Below, in pieces: positions 8,513 through 16,752 of a stretch of DNA of 64,000 nucleotides. How positions within the stretch are numbered: the stretch's first letter is position 1; every line of letters begins with the position of its first letter. Source of the stretch: Bacillus sp. RO2 (GTDB taxonomy: Bacteria; Bacillota; Bacilli; Bacillales; Bacillaceae_I); NCBI RefSeq assembly GCF_012911845.1, contig NZ_JAAXCU010000048.1, positions 62,001 to 126,000 on the forward strand, read 5' to 3'. The position numbers were made by a program, and so were the translations under genes. The notes under the pieces are model-generated. The model made no database searches. It was not told the DNA's origin and worked only from the letters and a program-made list of their open reading frames with translations.

Positions 8513-9547
8513 TTGAAATTCAAAAATATAGATATTAAAGAACGAATGGAACATTATAATGTACCAGGTTTAAGTATTACATTAATTAACCAAGGTCAAA
8601 TCAGTGGTACATATGATTACGGCTTACTAGAGGTGAAAAGTGATAAAAAAGTAATTAAAGATTCTATTTTTAGTGCTTGTTCAATTAGCAAGTTTCTAAC
8701 AGGTATGCTTGTTATGAAACTAACAGAACAAGGGCTTCTTGATTTAGATGAGGATGTAAACCAAAGGCTTGTGTTGTGGAAAGTACCTGAAAATAATTTC
8801 ACTAAGTATAAAAGAGTTACCTTACGAAATTTGCTTAGTCACCAATCTGGGATTAGTGATCCTGAAAATAGTTTCTCTGAGCTTAATGTGGATACAGAAT
8901 TCCCTTCGATGGTTGAATTATTGGAAGGAAAAACTCCTTATTGTAATCCTATTAAAGTAACATATGAACCTGAGAGTGAATTCCAATATTCAGATGCAGA
9001 TTATTGTATTATCCAGCAATTAATAGAAGATGTAACTGAAAGACCGTATCATCGAGTTATGAACGAACTTATACTTGAACCATTAAGAATGGATAATAGC
9101 CGTTTAAACACAACAATGTTAGAAATGGAGCGAAAAGGTTTCTCTTGTGGTCATAACAAAAACGGTGAATTGGTGGATGGAAAATATCCTATATATCCAT
9201 ATCCAGCTGCTTCTGGACTTTGGACAACCTCTTTAGATCTAGCCAAATTAGTCCTTGAGTTAATCAATGCTGTAAAAGGAGAAAGTAAAGTTGGTATTCC
9301 GGCAAGTATAGCAAAGGAAATGATATCCCAACAAAGAAGCAAAAATTGGACTGGATTAGGTGTGTTTCTAGATGGTTCTGAGAAAGAACTAGAAGTTACT
9401 TCACTTGGTTGGGGAGTAGGTTTTCAATGTATGATGGTGGCGTTTCCCTATTTAGAGAAAGGGGCAGTCATCATGACGAATGCAGAATTAGGTGTTCATC
9501 AAATGGAAGGGATTATAGGAGAAATTTATAAATCTCTTATGTCATAA
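8513..9547 (+). CDS. Serine hydrolase, beta-lactamase/class C (MEROPS S12) family
   Basis: About 344 residues of the penicillin-binding-protein/beta-lactamase-like serine hydrolase fold. The nucleophile motif SISK (SxxK) follows a GACS-like turn, and a YSDADY segment stands where the family has YxN. A cytoplasmic or peripheral esterase/peptidase role is likely, because no signal peptide is seen. I chose TTG 8513, about 6 bases after AGGTGG. The longer frame from ATG 8414 would be translated from the dispersed repeat and has no ribosome site. True beta-lactamase activity is unlikely; many relatives have unknown substrates. Confidence 0.8.
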   Translation: MKFKNIDIKERMEHYNVPGLSITLINQGQISGTYDYGLLEVKSDKKVIKDSIFSACSISKFLTGMLVMKLTEQGLLDLDEDVNQRLVLWKVPENNFTKYKRVTLRNLLSHQSGISDPENSFSELNVDTEFPSMVELLEGKTPYCNPIKVTYEPESEFQYSDADYCIIQQLIEDVTERPYHRVMNELILEPLRMDNSRLNTTMLEMERKGFSCGHNKNGELVDGKYPIYPYPAASGLWTTSLDLAKLVLELINAVKGESKVGIPASIAKEMISQQRSKNWTGLGVFLDGSEKELEVTSLGWGVGFQCMMVAFPYLEKGAVIMTNAELGVHQMEGIIGEIYKSLMS

Positions 9548-9550
9548 AGG

Positions 9551-9665
9551 GGAAGGCGCTTATCCAAGGCAGGGTAAGCATTTTTTTGTAAATATTTTTC
9601 TTGTAGAAGTTACACTAGTTTGAAATAATTGGTATTAAGCAAACGGGCAGGATTGTTGAAGAAGG
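9551..9665 (+). repeat. Dispersed repeat, long form (A), divergent copy
   Basis: The left hairpin has changed sequence (GCTTATCC...GGGTAAGC then T7) but keeps its form. The right arm keeps TTGTAG (9601-9606), 17 bases, AATAAT (9624-9629) although the spacer differs. Right end GGGCAGGATTGTTGAAGAAGG. Confidence 0.8.
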
Positions 9666-9736
9666 ATTTTGTATTATAAATAAATTACAACTAAACATCT
9701 TATATTAATAGGATAAGCTTGAAAGGAGTAATCTTT

Positions 9737-9964
9737 TTGAAAAGATGGTCTATAGTTTGCTTTATTATTTGTCTATTGCTCTGGATTCCTAATATATTTT
9801 TTCATATTGCTAGTCCTTTTTGGATGTGCACATTTATTATAGGTCCAATAGGAATTGCTTTCAGCTTCTATGGTAAGAATTATATATTTGCTTTCCTTAA
9901 TCTAGTTATGACATTTAGTTTCTTTTTGTTTATGGCTATAGGATATTATATTAATAGTTTATAA
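9737..9964 (+). CDS. Small membrane protein
   Basis: 75 residues with two to three hydrophobic helices covering most of the protein (a WSIVCFIICLLLWIP start, then FIIGPIGIAFSFY, then a final 20-residue helix). TTG 9737 is preferred because AAAGGAG lies 8 bases upstream; the in-frame TTG at 9719 would put that site inside the gene. No family is recognised. It is a single-gene unit directly after a repeat copy and probably uses the promoter-like pair in that copy. Confidence 0.55.
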   Translation: MKRWSIVCFIICLLLWIPNIFFHIASPFWMCTFIIGPIGIAFSFYGKNYIFAFLNLVMTFSFFLFMAIGYYINSL

Positions 9965-10080
9965 AGGACCACACTTTTATAATGTTAAATCCTCTTTCAA
10001 AAAGAACTTTCATTTTTCATTCAAAGGATCGGGAACGGGGTGGTCAAGATGGGATAGTCTTTTCAATAGGACTTATTAAA

Positions 10081-10155
10081 GAATCTAGGAGCGATTGTTG
10101 CATAGAGGATCGCTCCTTACATAAGAATTGGGCAGCATTCCTGTAATAAGGGCAG
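10081..10155 (+). repeat. Dispersed repeat, short form (B)
   Basis: AGGAGCGAT...ATCGCTCCTT is a perfect hairpin, followed by ATAAGAATTGGGCAG. The 200 bases upstream of it (9965-10080) show no gene. Confidence 0.8.
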
Positions 10156-10230
10156 TCTGCTTAAAGTGCAAAACAGGTTAACCAAAGAATGCTACTGTTA
10201 TTCCGATGAAATAATTACCAGGAGGATAAT

Positions 10231-11073
10231 ATGAAGATATTTACAGGGGAGTACTTTGACAATTATCGATTAGAGGATATAACAAGTGAGGTAGTTGATG
10301 ATGCAGAAAAGAAGTTAAAGGTTAAACTCCCATCAGCTTATATTAATTTGCTTAATGAACAAAACGGAGGAGAAATTAAACTAAAAAAGTATATACATAG
10401 TGTTTTTGAAGATGGTTTTATTGAAATTGATTATATATACGGTATTGGTCAAAAAGGCGGAGAAGGGATACTAATAGATACCTATATACGTAAGGAATGG
10501 GGGTTATCGAACAAATTTGTCTATATAAATGGAGATAGTCATAATTGGATAGCCTTAGATTATCGTAGATACATAGGGGATAATCCACCAGTTGTTTATA
10601 TTGATACGGATACAAAGGTAAAAATACGAATTGCTGAAGATTTTACGGAATTTATAAGCAGGCTGACTGTTTTAGAAGAGCAAAGTCAACGATATGATAT
10701 AGGCGACGATTATGAAGACTTTGCAAGAGACGTTGTAGAAGAAGCACTTTTAAATGGGTCGCATAAATATAATATGACAGCTGGTTTACATTATTTTGGA
10801 CTACTCGATGAGGATTTAAATTGGTTTTTAACACAATTGCTCGATTCTATTAAACGAATGATGGAAATACATCCATTCGAAGACACTTTTACAATTGATT
10901 GCTATTTAGATATTATAATTGATGTTATTCGAAAGAAGAAAGTAGACTTTAACAATTATCCACAAACGGAAGAACTATTTGAAATATTAACAAATTTCCC
11001 TCCAACACTTGATTATAATTCTATGATTCGAAATAAAAGTTTAAAGATTAAACGCTACTTTGCAATGGAATAA
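10231..11073 (+). CDS. SMI1/KNR4 (SUKH) family protein, possible orphan immunity protein
   Basis: 280 residues with an N-terminal SUKH-like domain: ITSEVVDDAEKKLKVKLPSAY, then LLNEQNGGE, and later an IALDYR segment. SUKH proteins commonly act as immunity proteins against contact-dependent or polymorphic toxins. The C-terminal ~130 residues are helical and acidic with no recognised domain. ATG 10231 has AGGAGG 7 bases upstream. No toxin gene is nearby, so if it is an immunity protein it is an orphan held in the repeat-bounded array. Confidence 0.75.
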   Translation: MKIFTGEYFDNYRLEDITSEVVDDAEKKLKVKLPSAYINLLNEQNGGEIKLKKYIHSVFEDGFIEIDYIYGIGQKGGEGILIDTYIRKEWGLSNKFVYINGDSHNWIALDYRRYIGDNPPVVYIDTDTKVKIRIAEDFTEFISRLTVLEEQSQRYDIGDDYEDFARDVVEEALLNGSHKYNMTAGLHYFGLLDEDLNWFLTQLLDSIKRMMEIHPFEDTFTIDCYLDIIIDVIRKKKVDFNNYPQTEELFEILTNFPPTLDYNSMIRNKSLKIKRYFAME

Positions 11074-11165
11074 ATTAGTTAATTTTTCCAAATGGATGAA
11101 AGAAAATTATCCGCTACTTGTAAAATTTGTCTATTTGATAATGTAAGTTAGTTTTAAAAAAGTGT

Positions 11166-11201
11166 ACTTAAGCTAACGGGGTGCGTTTAGTTAAAGAAGA
11201 A
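11166..11201 (+). repeat. Dispersed repeat, right-end remnant
   Basis: ACTTAAGCTAACGGGGTGCG continuing to TTAAAGAAGAA resembles the conserved right end. The surrounding stretch (11074-11581) holds nothing else that I can identify. Confidence 0.35.
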
Positions 11202-11581
11202 TTGTGAGTTAAGTGAACATTTTTATGACAGAGGCATATTGTAGTTATTCCATTAAATAGGGCTTTGATGGAATAAAAGGAGAGCAAATATTAGGCCAAG
11301 AACAAGCAACTGTCTCTTGAGGGGCAATCTCCCTAGTTAATGGAATAGCGTAAATAATAAGTGCCTATAAAATACTAAATTAGATACTTTCCAATTAACA
11401 ATATGAATTTTCATTTCTTAAAGTCTAAATGGTGTTAATTTCAACTCAAAATTAGATAGGTACTTCCCAACCATAATTTGGTAAATGCGTACTTAATCGG
11501 ACGAATAATCTGCATTTTCTCGAAATCTGAACCCCTGTTAACCTTGGTTGTTGTAAAAAGGTCTTCTGGCAAAGTAGTTGG

Positions 11582-12193
11582 TTACTCTAAATGCTTAGGG
11601 GAGGGTATAACATGCTCATGCCTATTTACCTCTGAAAAAATAGAATGAATATCTATTTCTTTAGTGATATCTGGGGGCTGTTGACCCGTAGGAAATTTAT
11701 TATGAATATAATCTAATATAACCTTAATATCTTCTTTAGTGGCATATTGGGCATACTCTTTTAGCACATACCCTAATTGTCCACTAGGTTCGATGGTTGC
11801 TGTTTTCACATCACTAATCCTAGAGACGCTATCTTGGCGTAACCGCATTTCTAATTGGTCAACGGTGATTCGCAATTTTTTTAGATTCTTTTCAATTATT
11901 TCTCCATTCTCTATAACATCTATTCCTTTTCCAGTTATGAAGGTTTCGAACCTATCAAATTTGATCTGCAATCGTTCTATTGTTATTAAGACTAATACTA
12001 GTAATAATGCGATTAAAAAGGTTATCCAAATGTTTTTTTCGGTTACTGGCTGAATAATTAAATTCCCTATAGATATCATGAGGACTGTTTGTGCAACTGT
12101 CAGCTGAGAAATGGATTTTCTTCCAGCTAATCGCAAAATAAGAAACCCAACAATCACAATTAGTACCGCTTTCCAAATCCAATCTAAATCCAA
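11582..12193 (-). CDS. DUF421 (YetF/YcaP-like) membrane protein
   Basis: 203 residues. Three N-terminal hydrophobic helices contain the family motif RLAGRKSISQLT, followed by IGNLI. Next is a soluble DUF421 domain with ENGEIIEKNLKK and the RQDSVSRISDVKTATIEPSGQL stretch usual in Bacillus homologues. The start is TTG 12193 with AGGAGG 8 bases upstream on the minus strand. Homologues are often made in spores or during sporulation, and no enzymatic role is established. It runs opposite to the surrounding array. Confidence 0.85.
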   Translation of the reverse strand: MDLDWIWKAVLIVIVGFLILRLAGRKSISQLTVAQTVLMISIGNLIIQPVTEKNIWITFLIALLLVLVLITIERLQIKFDRFETFITGKGIDVIENGEIIEKNLKKLRITVDQLEMRLRQDSVSRISDVKTATIEPSGQLGYVLKEYAQYATKEDIKVILDYIHNKFPTGQQPPDITKEIDIHSIFSEVNRHEHVIPSPKHLE

Positions 12194-12398
12194 GACAACT
12201 GCCTCCTAATGTAACTTCTTACTAATTAGCCTAACAAATAAATGACAATTTATTCAAATCCCTCCGTAGTCATATCTATTTCCTTATATTATTTAGTGTC
12301 TCCAATGGTATGCATTTTTTGCTTAGATCGAAATGTGTAACGTAAGATAAACTTGATTCCGTCTTTCATTGCGTAGTAAATTCAAAGTTATTTCATTA

Positions 12399-12516
12399 AA
12401 GTGCGCGAACCTGTTACAAGGATCAACACTCATTTTTTATTAATCAGGGTGTAGAATATCAATTGTTGGAATTTATAGATTATGAAATAATTGGTATTAA
12501 GCAATTGGGCAGGATA
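12399..12516 (+). repeat. Dispersed repeat, long form (A), complete copy
   Basis: Left hairpin with CCTGTTACAAGG core, then TTTTTT. Right arm TTGTTG (12463-12468), 17 bases, AATAAT (12486-12491), then ATTAAGCAATTGGGCAGGA. It lies directly upstream of the lipoprotein gene. Confidence 0.8.
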
Positions 12517-12576
12517 ATGGAATATCAGAAACTTAATTATTTTGGTATTCGTCTAACTCTTAAAGGGGGAATAAAT

Positions 12577-13077
12577 ATGAAGCGAATAGTATTTCTTGCT
12601 GTTATCTTTTTTCTTGTTGGCTGTGGACCCCAAATGGATTCCGACGATGAGTTGGCGATGGATTCTGACGGTGAGTTGGCGAAGCAATATCTTTTAGACA
12701 AAGGTTATGATATAGAATCTTACAAAGGTAACCAAGATTACTCTTTTACCAGAGCAGAACTAGGGGATATGCCACACAATTCAATATGGGCTGTTCAAAC
12801 CATTTCGCCTGAATTATATATAGGAAAGGAAATAGTCCAGGAAGTATTTGTCGTGAAGAATCACCCTTTAAGTGAAATGTACGGACATCAGGAAGGTTTT
12901 ACTGGGAAAGTTGAAGTAAGGGTGTTTATCTACAATGATGAGGTAATTGGAGGTACTTCATACCCTGTCGGTGAAGGCGTTAATGGTTGGGGTTATTCAT
13001 TAGATGGAAAGACTGCCGAAGAAATACACGGTGATGACTTAGATTCACTCCTGAAAGAATGGAGTGCCCAAAATTGA
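12577..13077 (+). CDS. Secreted lipoprotein, DUF4830-like
   Basis: 166 residues with a lipoprotein signal peptide (MKRIVFLAVIFFLVGC; lipobox LVGC). A soluble domain follows with KQYLLDKGYDIESY, VQTISPELYIGKEI and GGTSYPVGEG, resembling Bacillus DUF4830-type lipoproteins. ATG 12577 has AAAGGGGGA upstream; the longer frame from 12463 would be translated repeat DNA. Just after the acylated Cys there is a tandem duplication of eight codons (12634-12681). It is anchored on the outer face of the membrane and its function is unknown. Confidence 0.7.
   Translation: MKRIVFLAVIFFLVGCGPQMDSDDELAMDSDGELAKQYLLDKGYDIESYKGNQDYSFTRAELGDMPHNSIWAVQTISPELYIGKEIVQEVFVVKNHPLSEMYGHQEGFTGKVEVRVFIYNDEVIGGTSYPVGEGVNGWGYSLDGKTAEEIHGDDLDSLLKEWSAQN
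12634..12681 (+). repeat. 24-bp tandem duplication inside a lipoprotein gene
   Basis: Two copies of a 24-base unit differ at two positions and encode MDSDDELA and MDSDGELA. They are placed in the linker immediately after the lipobox. Confidence 0.85.
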
Positions 13078-13112
13078 CACAAAAATCTTAATACCCCATT
13101 GAGTTTATGTTG

Positions 13113-13188
13113 TTCCATAAACTAGGAGCGTTTGTTCAACTAGCACAGTCGCCTCTTGTGCTAAAGAAGCAGAAGAGTTGAACAAGAG
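13113..13188 (+). repeat. Dispersed repeat, short form (B) variant with nested palindromes
   Basis: TTGTTCAACT (13132-13141) pairs with AGTTGAACAA (13176-13185). Inside it AGCACA pairs with TGTGCT. The usual GGAGCG core is partly kept at 13125-13130. Confidence 0.65.
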
Positions 13189-13235
13189 GGGTTAATATAA
13201 TGTAAGGCGTATTTATAAAAAGGAGAGTAGAGTTT

Positions 13236-13673
13236 ATGAATAAAAGGGGTGGAGTATTTTAATTTCCATCAGTTTAATAGTAACTTTACCATTTGTTTTT
13301 TTACCAACAAACTCATATATCAATATGGGGATTTAACATTGCCAAAAAAGACATTAAAGATGTAATCGTTCAAACTGAAAATACATCTTATTTGATTACC
13401 GATAAAGAGAGTGTGTTAGCAATTGCGAAGGAAATTTCATCAATGAAAAAACACTCAAAAGTGGAGGTTTCTGACTCCTATTCTATAAACACTTCTGGTG
13501 ATTACACAAAAATTCTTATCCGTACAAAAGATAACACTAATTATGGTGGAAATCTATTTATGATGGGAGAAAACATTGTCCAAGGTAGCAATGGTTATTA
13601 CTGGAGTTTTGATTATCAAATGTTAGAAAATGAATTAAATTCTTCTATGAATACTGCTTCTTTATTAAACTAA
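13236..13673 (+). pseudogene. Small membrane-anchored protein with damaged N-terminus
   Basis: AGGAG then ATG 13236 opens MNKRGGVF and then stops. A second frame continues as ISISLIVTLPFVF, a typical membrane anchor, and a third frame from about 13296 gives a clean soluble domain (SIWGFNIAKKDIKDVIVQ onward, to 13673). Two small indels in T-rich runs are therefore needed to join anchor and domain. The soluble part is intact for about 120 residues, with ITDKESVLAIAKEI and a GYYWSFD segment. I recognise no named family. Confidence 0.6.
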
Positions 13674-13695
13674 AGGATGCTTTAGTTCAACAACA

Positions 13696-13749
13696 ATCTT
13701 CAGCAATCTAGGGCGATTGCAGCATAGTGCGTAGCTCCTTAGACAGGAG
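13696..13749 (+). repeat. Dispersed repeat, short form (B), left part
   Basis: AATCTTCAGCAATCTAGGGC followed by GATTGCAGCATAGTG and GTAGCTCCTTA; the right end is degenerate. Confidence 0.65.
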
Positions 13750-13793
13750 TTTATCATTTGGAAGAGTATTATAAACAAAAAGGGGTTGGAAAA

Positions 13794-14195
13794 TTGAAGA
13801 GAGTTAGATTTGTTGTTATAATGCTAAGCTTATTGATTATTGGTTGTAGTCAACAACCAAATGTTGAAGTATTGGTTGAACAAGATTTAATACATCTTCA
13901 TAATGGTACTCCTGAAAATGTTAAGAAGTATTTTCAAGAAAAAATACAGTTAGGTGACGGCGGTTTACATACATATCACTTAGACAATAAAACATATTTA
14001 ATGCTTTTTGAGCCTAACAGGATGATAAGTCAAATCCAAGAATTTAATAACGAAGTTAGGGTGAATACAGTTTTTAATGATGGACCTGGGACTTTTAAAT
14101 CTAATAGAGAAGTGAATAGTGTCTTATATATTAAAGTAATTAATAGAGTAGAAAAACCTTTTACAGTAATTAAAGAAAAGGATACAAATCCCTGA
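13794..14195 (+). CDS. Small secreted lipoprotein, unknown function
   Basis: 133 residues starting at TTG 13794, 8 bases after AAGGGG. The signal peptide MKRVRFVVIMLSLLIIGC has lipobox LIIGC. The mature part is a short soluble domain with HLHNGTPENVKKYF, DNKTYLMLFEP and YIKVINRVEKPF. No family is recognised. It is the only gene between a short-form repeat upstream and the tandem heptamer tract downstream. Confidence 0.6.
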   Translation: MKRVRFVVIMLSLLIIGCSQQPNVEVLVEQDLIHLHNGTPENVKKYFQEKIQLGDGGLHTYHLDNKTYLMLFEPNRMISQIQEFNNEVRVNTVFNDGPGTFKSNREVNSVLYIKVINRVEKPFTVIKEKDTNP

Positions 14196-14207
14196 TATTA
14201 ATGTTAA

Positions 14208-14270
<63 letters not shown>

Positions 14271-14341
14271 ATTTTTAAGGAAGGCTTTCGTAAAGTTTAT
14301 TGAATAGCTAAAGAAATAATAGTTATGTTTGAGGGGGTTCT

Positions 14342-14497
14342 ATGAAGAAATTAGTTGATGGAACAAAGAACATGTTTTTAGATATATCTGCAATGGGGAA
14401 AGGATTAGTCTATGGTTTTGTTATGGTTGCACTGTTAATTCTAGTTGCTGGGGTTTTGTTATACGGTATTTTGTACCTTCGTAATCTTATATTTTAA
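14342..14497 (+). CDS. Small membrane protein, 51 residues
   Basis: ATG 14342 is preceded by GAGGGGG at about 6 bases. A charged N-terminus (MKKLVDGTKN) is followed by one hydrophobic helix of about 24 residues (YGFVMVALLILVAGVLLYGI), then a short basic tail. The function is unknown; it could be a membrane microprotein. The good ribosome site and the placement between a tandem tract and a repeat copy support expression. Confidence 0.5.
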   Translation: MKKLVDGTKNMFLDISAMGKGLVYGFVMVALLILVAGVLLYGILYLRNLIF

Positions 14498-14506
14498 CTT
14501 AAATTA

Positions 14507-14590
14507 TTCCTCCATTATCTAGGAGCGATTGTAGCATTGTGGATCGCTCCTTATTTAAGAATTGGGTAGGATTACGTATTAGAAGTATAG
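14507..14590 (+). repeat. Dispersed repeat, short form (B)
   Basis: AGGAGCGAT...ATCGCTCCTT hairpin followed by TTAAGAATTGGGTAGGAT. It ends just before the ribosome site of the DJ-1-like gene. Confidence 0.85.
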
Positions 14591-14606
14591 AGAAAGGCGG
14601 GGTAAC

Positions 14607-15155
14607 TTGAATAAACCTAAATTTACTGGTATTATGCTATATCCCAGATTTAGTGAGTATGAACTTTCAGTGCTGCTGTCAGTATTACAACAAGGTGGAA
14701 AACAGACTGTATATGTCGGATTAGATAATCAGGTTATAAAGGGGGAGGCAGGGTTACCCTGTATACCTGAAACAACTATCAAGGATATTAATTTAGAAAA
14801 TCTTGATAGTATAGTGTTGCCTGGAGTTGATGATTTTGAGCACCTTGTTAACCACAAAGAGCTTGCATCTTTTTTATTCAAAGTTAACGAACATAGACTG
14901 TTAATTGGAGCAATCTCTAGTGCTCCATACTTATTATCTATGAGTGGCGTTTTAGCCGACAAAAAATTCACGACAGGACTAACAAAAGAACAAAGAAAAT
15001 TTTTAGGAACATTTACAGAAGGTAACTTTGAAAATTCTCAAGTGGTAGTAGATGATAATATTATTACTGCGAGAGGTACTGCTTTTATTGATTTTGCATT
15101 TAGATTTGGTGATTGTTTAAATCTAAAATATCAAAAGGAATGGTACTATTCATAA
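14607..15155 (+). CDS. DJ-1/PfpI family (class I glutamine amidotransferase-like) protein
   Basis: 182 residues starting at TTG with AAAGGCGGGG upstream. The fold order matches DJ-1/PfpI: an N-terminal beta-strand (GIMLYPRFSEYE), LDSIVLPGVDDFEHL, then IGAISSAPYLLSMSGVL where the nucleophile elbow lies, and TARGTAFIDFAF. The usual elbow Cys (AICxA/G) is replaced by Ser (AISSA), so ordinary Cys-dependent activity is doubtful. A second, Cys-containing DJ-1 protein is at 24183. Confidence 0.75.
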   Translation: MNKPKFTGIMLYPRFSEYELSVLLSVLQQGGKQTVYVGLDNQVIKGEAGLPCIPETTIKDINLENLDSIVLPGVDDFEHLVNHKELASFLFKVNEHRLLIGAISSAPYLLSMSGVLADKKFTTGLTKEQRKFLGTFTEGNFENSQVVVDDNIITARGTAFIDFAFRFGDCLNLKYQKEWYYS

Positions 15156-15163
15156 TTGATAAG

Positions 15164-15210
15164 CATCTTCCGCAATCTAGGAGAGATTGAAACATACTAA
15201 GTAGCTCAGG
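15164..15210 (+). repeat. Dispersed repeat, short form (B), left part
   Basis: CATCTTCCGCAATCTAGGAG followed by AGATTGAAACATAC and GTAGCTC. Confidence 0.6.
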
Positions 15211-15240
15211 TGTTTATTAAACTTGGATGGGGAGTTTATT

Positions 15241-15660
15241 ATGCTTAAACACGAAAGTTATTCATTTACTCGATTGTTTCTAGATCGAAATATTGAATTC
15301 TTTTTTATTCTAGGAATAAATGAATCAGATAATTTCGATGAATTCTGGGATGGAAGACTTATAGATGTCTTAGGTTATGCTGTAATCTACATTGATTTTG
15401 AAACAAATAAACATAAAAATCTCATATATTTAATTAATAAAAATAACATTGAGTATGAAAAGGTAATTAAATATACGAAACAATTCATTCAAAATATGTC
15501 TTTATCCGAAAAATATTCAGATAGAGAAAACTTTACAATTTTAAGGACAGACGTAGAGCAGAGAGTGGTACATAAACCCTATGAAGAATTTATAAAGTTG
15601 ATTGTAAAGAATGAGATTCCTGAGTTTGGTTTTCAAAAAAAGTTTAAAGATAACACTTGA
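15241..15660 (+). CDS. Hypothetical soluble protein
   Basis: 139 residues from ATG 15241, 6 bases after GGGGAG; an in-frame ATG at 15223 overlaps that site and is less likely. The protein is rich in Asn, Asp, Phe and Tyr, with no signal peptide or membrane helix. Visible segments include FDEFWDGRLIDVLGYAVIYID and a basic C-terminus. No family is recognised. It is a single-gene unit between two repeat copies; a role as an immunity-type protein is possible but only a guess from size and context. Confidence 0.5.
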   Translation: MLKHESYSFTRLFLDRNIEFFFILGINESDNFDEFWDGRLIDVLGYAVIYIDFETNKHKNLIYLINKNNIEYEKVIKYTKQFIQNMSLSEKYSDRENFTILRTDVEQRVVHKPYEEFIKLIVKNEIPEFGFQKKFKDNT

Positions 15661-15673
15661 ACTAAACAATATG

Positions 15674-15754
15674 CACCTCAATAATCTAGGAGCTTTTCTT
15701 TAATAATATAATAATTAAAGGTCTTCAACCATATAGGAGCTATTGCAATATAAG
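15674..15754 (+). repeat. Two degenerate short-form repeat remnants in tandem
   Basis: AATAATCTAGGAGCTTTTC at 15681 and GTCTTCAACCATATAGGAGC at 15721 both match the left end of the short form. Confidence 0.5.
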
Positions 15755-15804
15755 ATAATTGTTTAAGTTTATTTAAAGAAACATATGAAAGCTATGGGGG
15801 TATG

Positions 15805-16155
15805 ATGAAACGTTTAATTCTAATATGTTCTTTTTTACTATTAGCTTTCATTCTAGGTTGTTCTTCTAGTGAAAATACTGATCCGAAATACTTTTTGCTT
15901 ATAGTTGAAGGTGAAGAAAATATAAGTGACAAGTTTAGTAAATTCATCAGTAATGATTATTCTGTTGTCAAATCAGAGTATTTACCAAACTTAGCAACAG
16001 CTAAAGAAAAGTATCCTAAATATGAAATAGAAAAAGCTCCAGCAGTATTTATCTTTGAAACTGGTGGTGGAGAGCTGAAACAATTAATTTTAAAAACTTA
16101 TGATATAGACGAAGCTGTAAAATTTCTTGAAAAAACAAAGAAAGACAGTCAATAA
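15805..16155 (+). CDS. Lipoprotein with thioredoxin-like domain lacking CxxC
   Basis: 116 residues; ATG 15805 (ATG 15802 is also possible) after a GGGGG site. The signal peptide MKRLILICSFLLLAFILGC has lipobox FILGC. The mature domain ends with EKAPAVFIFETGGGELKQLI and DIDEAVKFLEK, matching the cis-Pro strand and last helix of thioredoxin-fold proteins, but no CxxC pair exists. It is therefore a non-redox thioredoxin-like lipoprotein. The exact role is unknown. Confidence 0.6.
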   Translation: MKRLILICSFLLLAFILGCSSSENTDPKYFLLIVEGEENISDKFSKFISNDYSVVKSEYLPNLATAKEKYPKYEIEKAPAVFIFETGGGELKQLILKTYDIDEAVKFLEKTKKDSQ

Positions 16156-16219
16156 GTAGGCTATCTTAATAAGATTGGAAGCTTTTCTGGAAGACCTGTG
16201 TATCCTTTACCTTAATCAT

Positions 16220-16275
16220 GAATCTTCAGCAAAATGGCGCTATCCTTTAACAAAGATCAGCGCTCATTTTTATTC
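16220..16275 (+). repeat. Dispersed repeat, left arm only (A)
   Basis: GAATCTTCAGCAAAATGGCG, hairpin GCGCTATCC...AGATCAGCGC, then CATTTTTATT. It probably also terminates the upstream lipoprotein transcript. Confidence 0.75.
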
Positions 16276-16315
16276 GTGCTATTCGGGTTATTTGAACAGT
16301 ACTGCCTTTAATTGA

Positions 16316-16657
16316 TTAATTGGAAGTAGGATTTACTGTAACCTCATTACAACTAAGTTCAACAAACATAGGAGGCATAGTAATATTAACTTTATATCTG
16401 CTGGTTGAATCTAGATTATTTTCATTAACTGATATGTCATGAATGGTATAGGGTAATTGAGCAAATGTCCATTTTTCAGGAGGGATCCCTTTTTCAAATT
16501 TAGGAGTATGTTTAATTTCTAAATGATAACATCTCTTAAAAATATAAATCCCTGCTTCACATTTTAAAATTATTTCATCTGCAAAATACTTAATGTCAAA
16601 GGCTAAGACCTTAGAGTCCCAATAATGAATAGAGTCTACTAATTTTTGAATTTTCAT
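16316..16657 (-). CDS. Hypothetical protein, possible immunity-type
   Basis: 113 residues, no signal peptide, beta-rich pattern: SIHYWDSKVLAFDIKYFADE, then alternating hydrophobic strands and a VELSCNEVTVNP end. The opening VDSIHYWDSKV resembles small immunity-like proteins that start with an SWD-like element, but I cannot assign a family. It is on the minus strand and directly abuts the left-arm repeat, facing the array. Confidence 0.5.
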   Translation of the reverse strand: MKIQKLVDSIHYWDSKVLAFDIKYFADEIILKCEAGIYIFKRCYHLEIKHTPKFEKGIPPEKWTFAQLPYTIHDISVNENNLDSTSRYKVNITMPPMFVELSCNEVTVNPTSN

Positions 16658-16752
16658 TTAGTCACCTTAGATTTGGAATATGAGCTTCTTTTTTTTGAAT
16701 TCTTGTAAATAGAGGATCAAAATTTATTAAGAAACATTATGATCCATTATCT

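Noticed and set aside
12463-12576. N-terminal extension of the lipoprotein at 12577
   Set aside because: The extra residues come from the repeat right arm and would bury the lipoprotein signal peptide; ATG 12577 has its own strong site.
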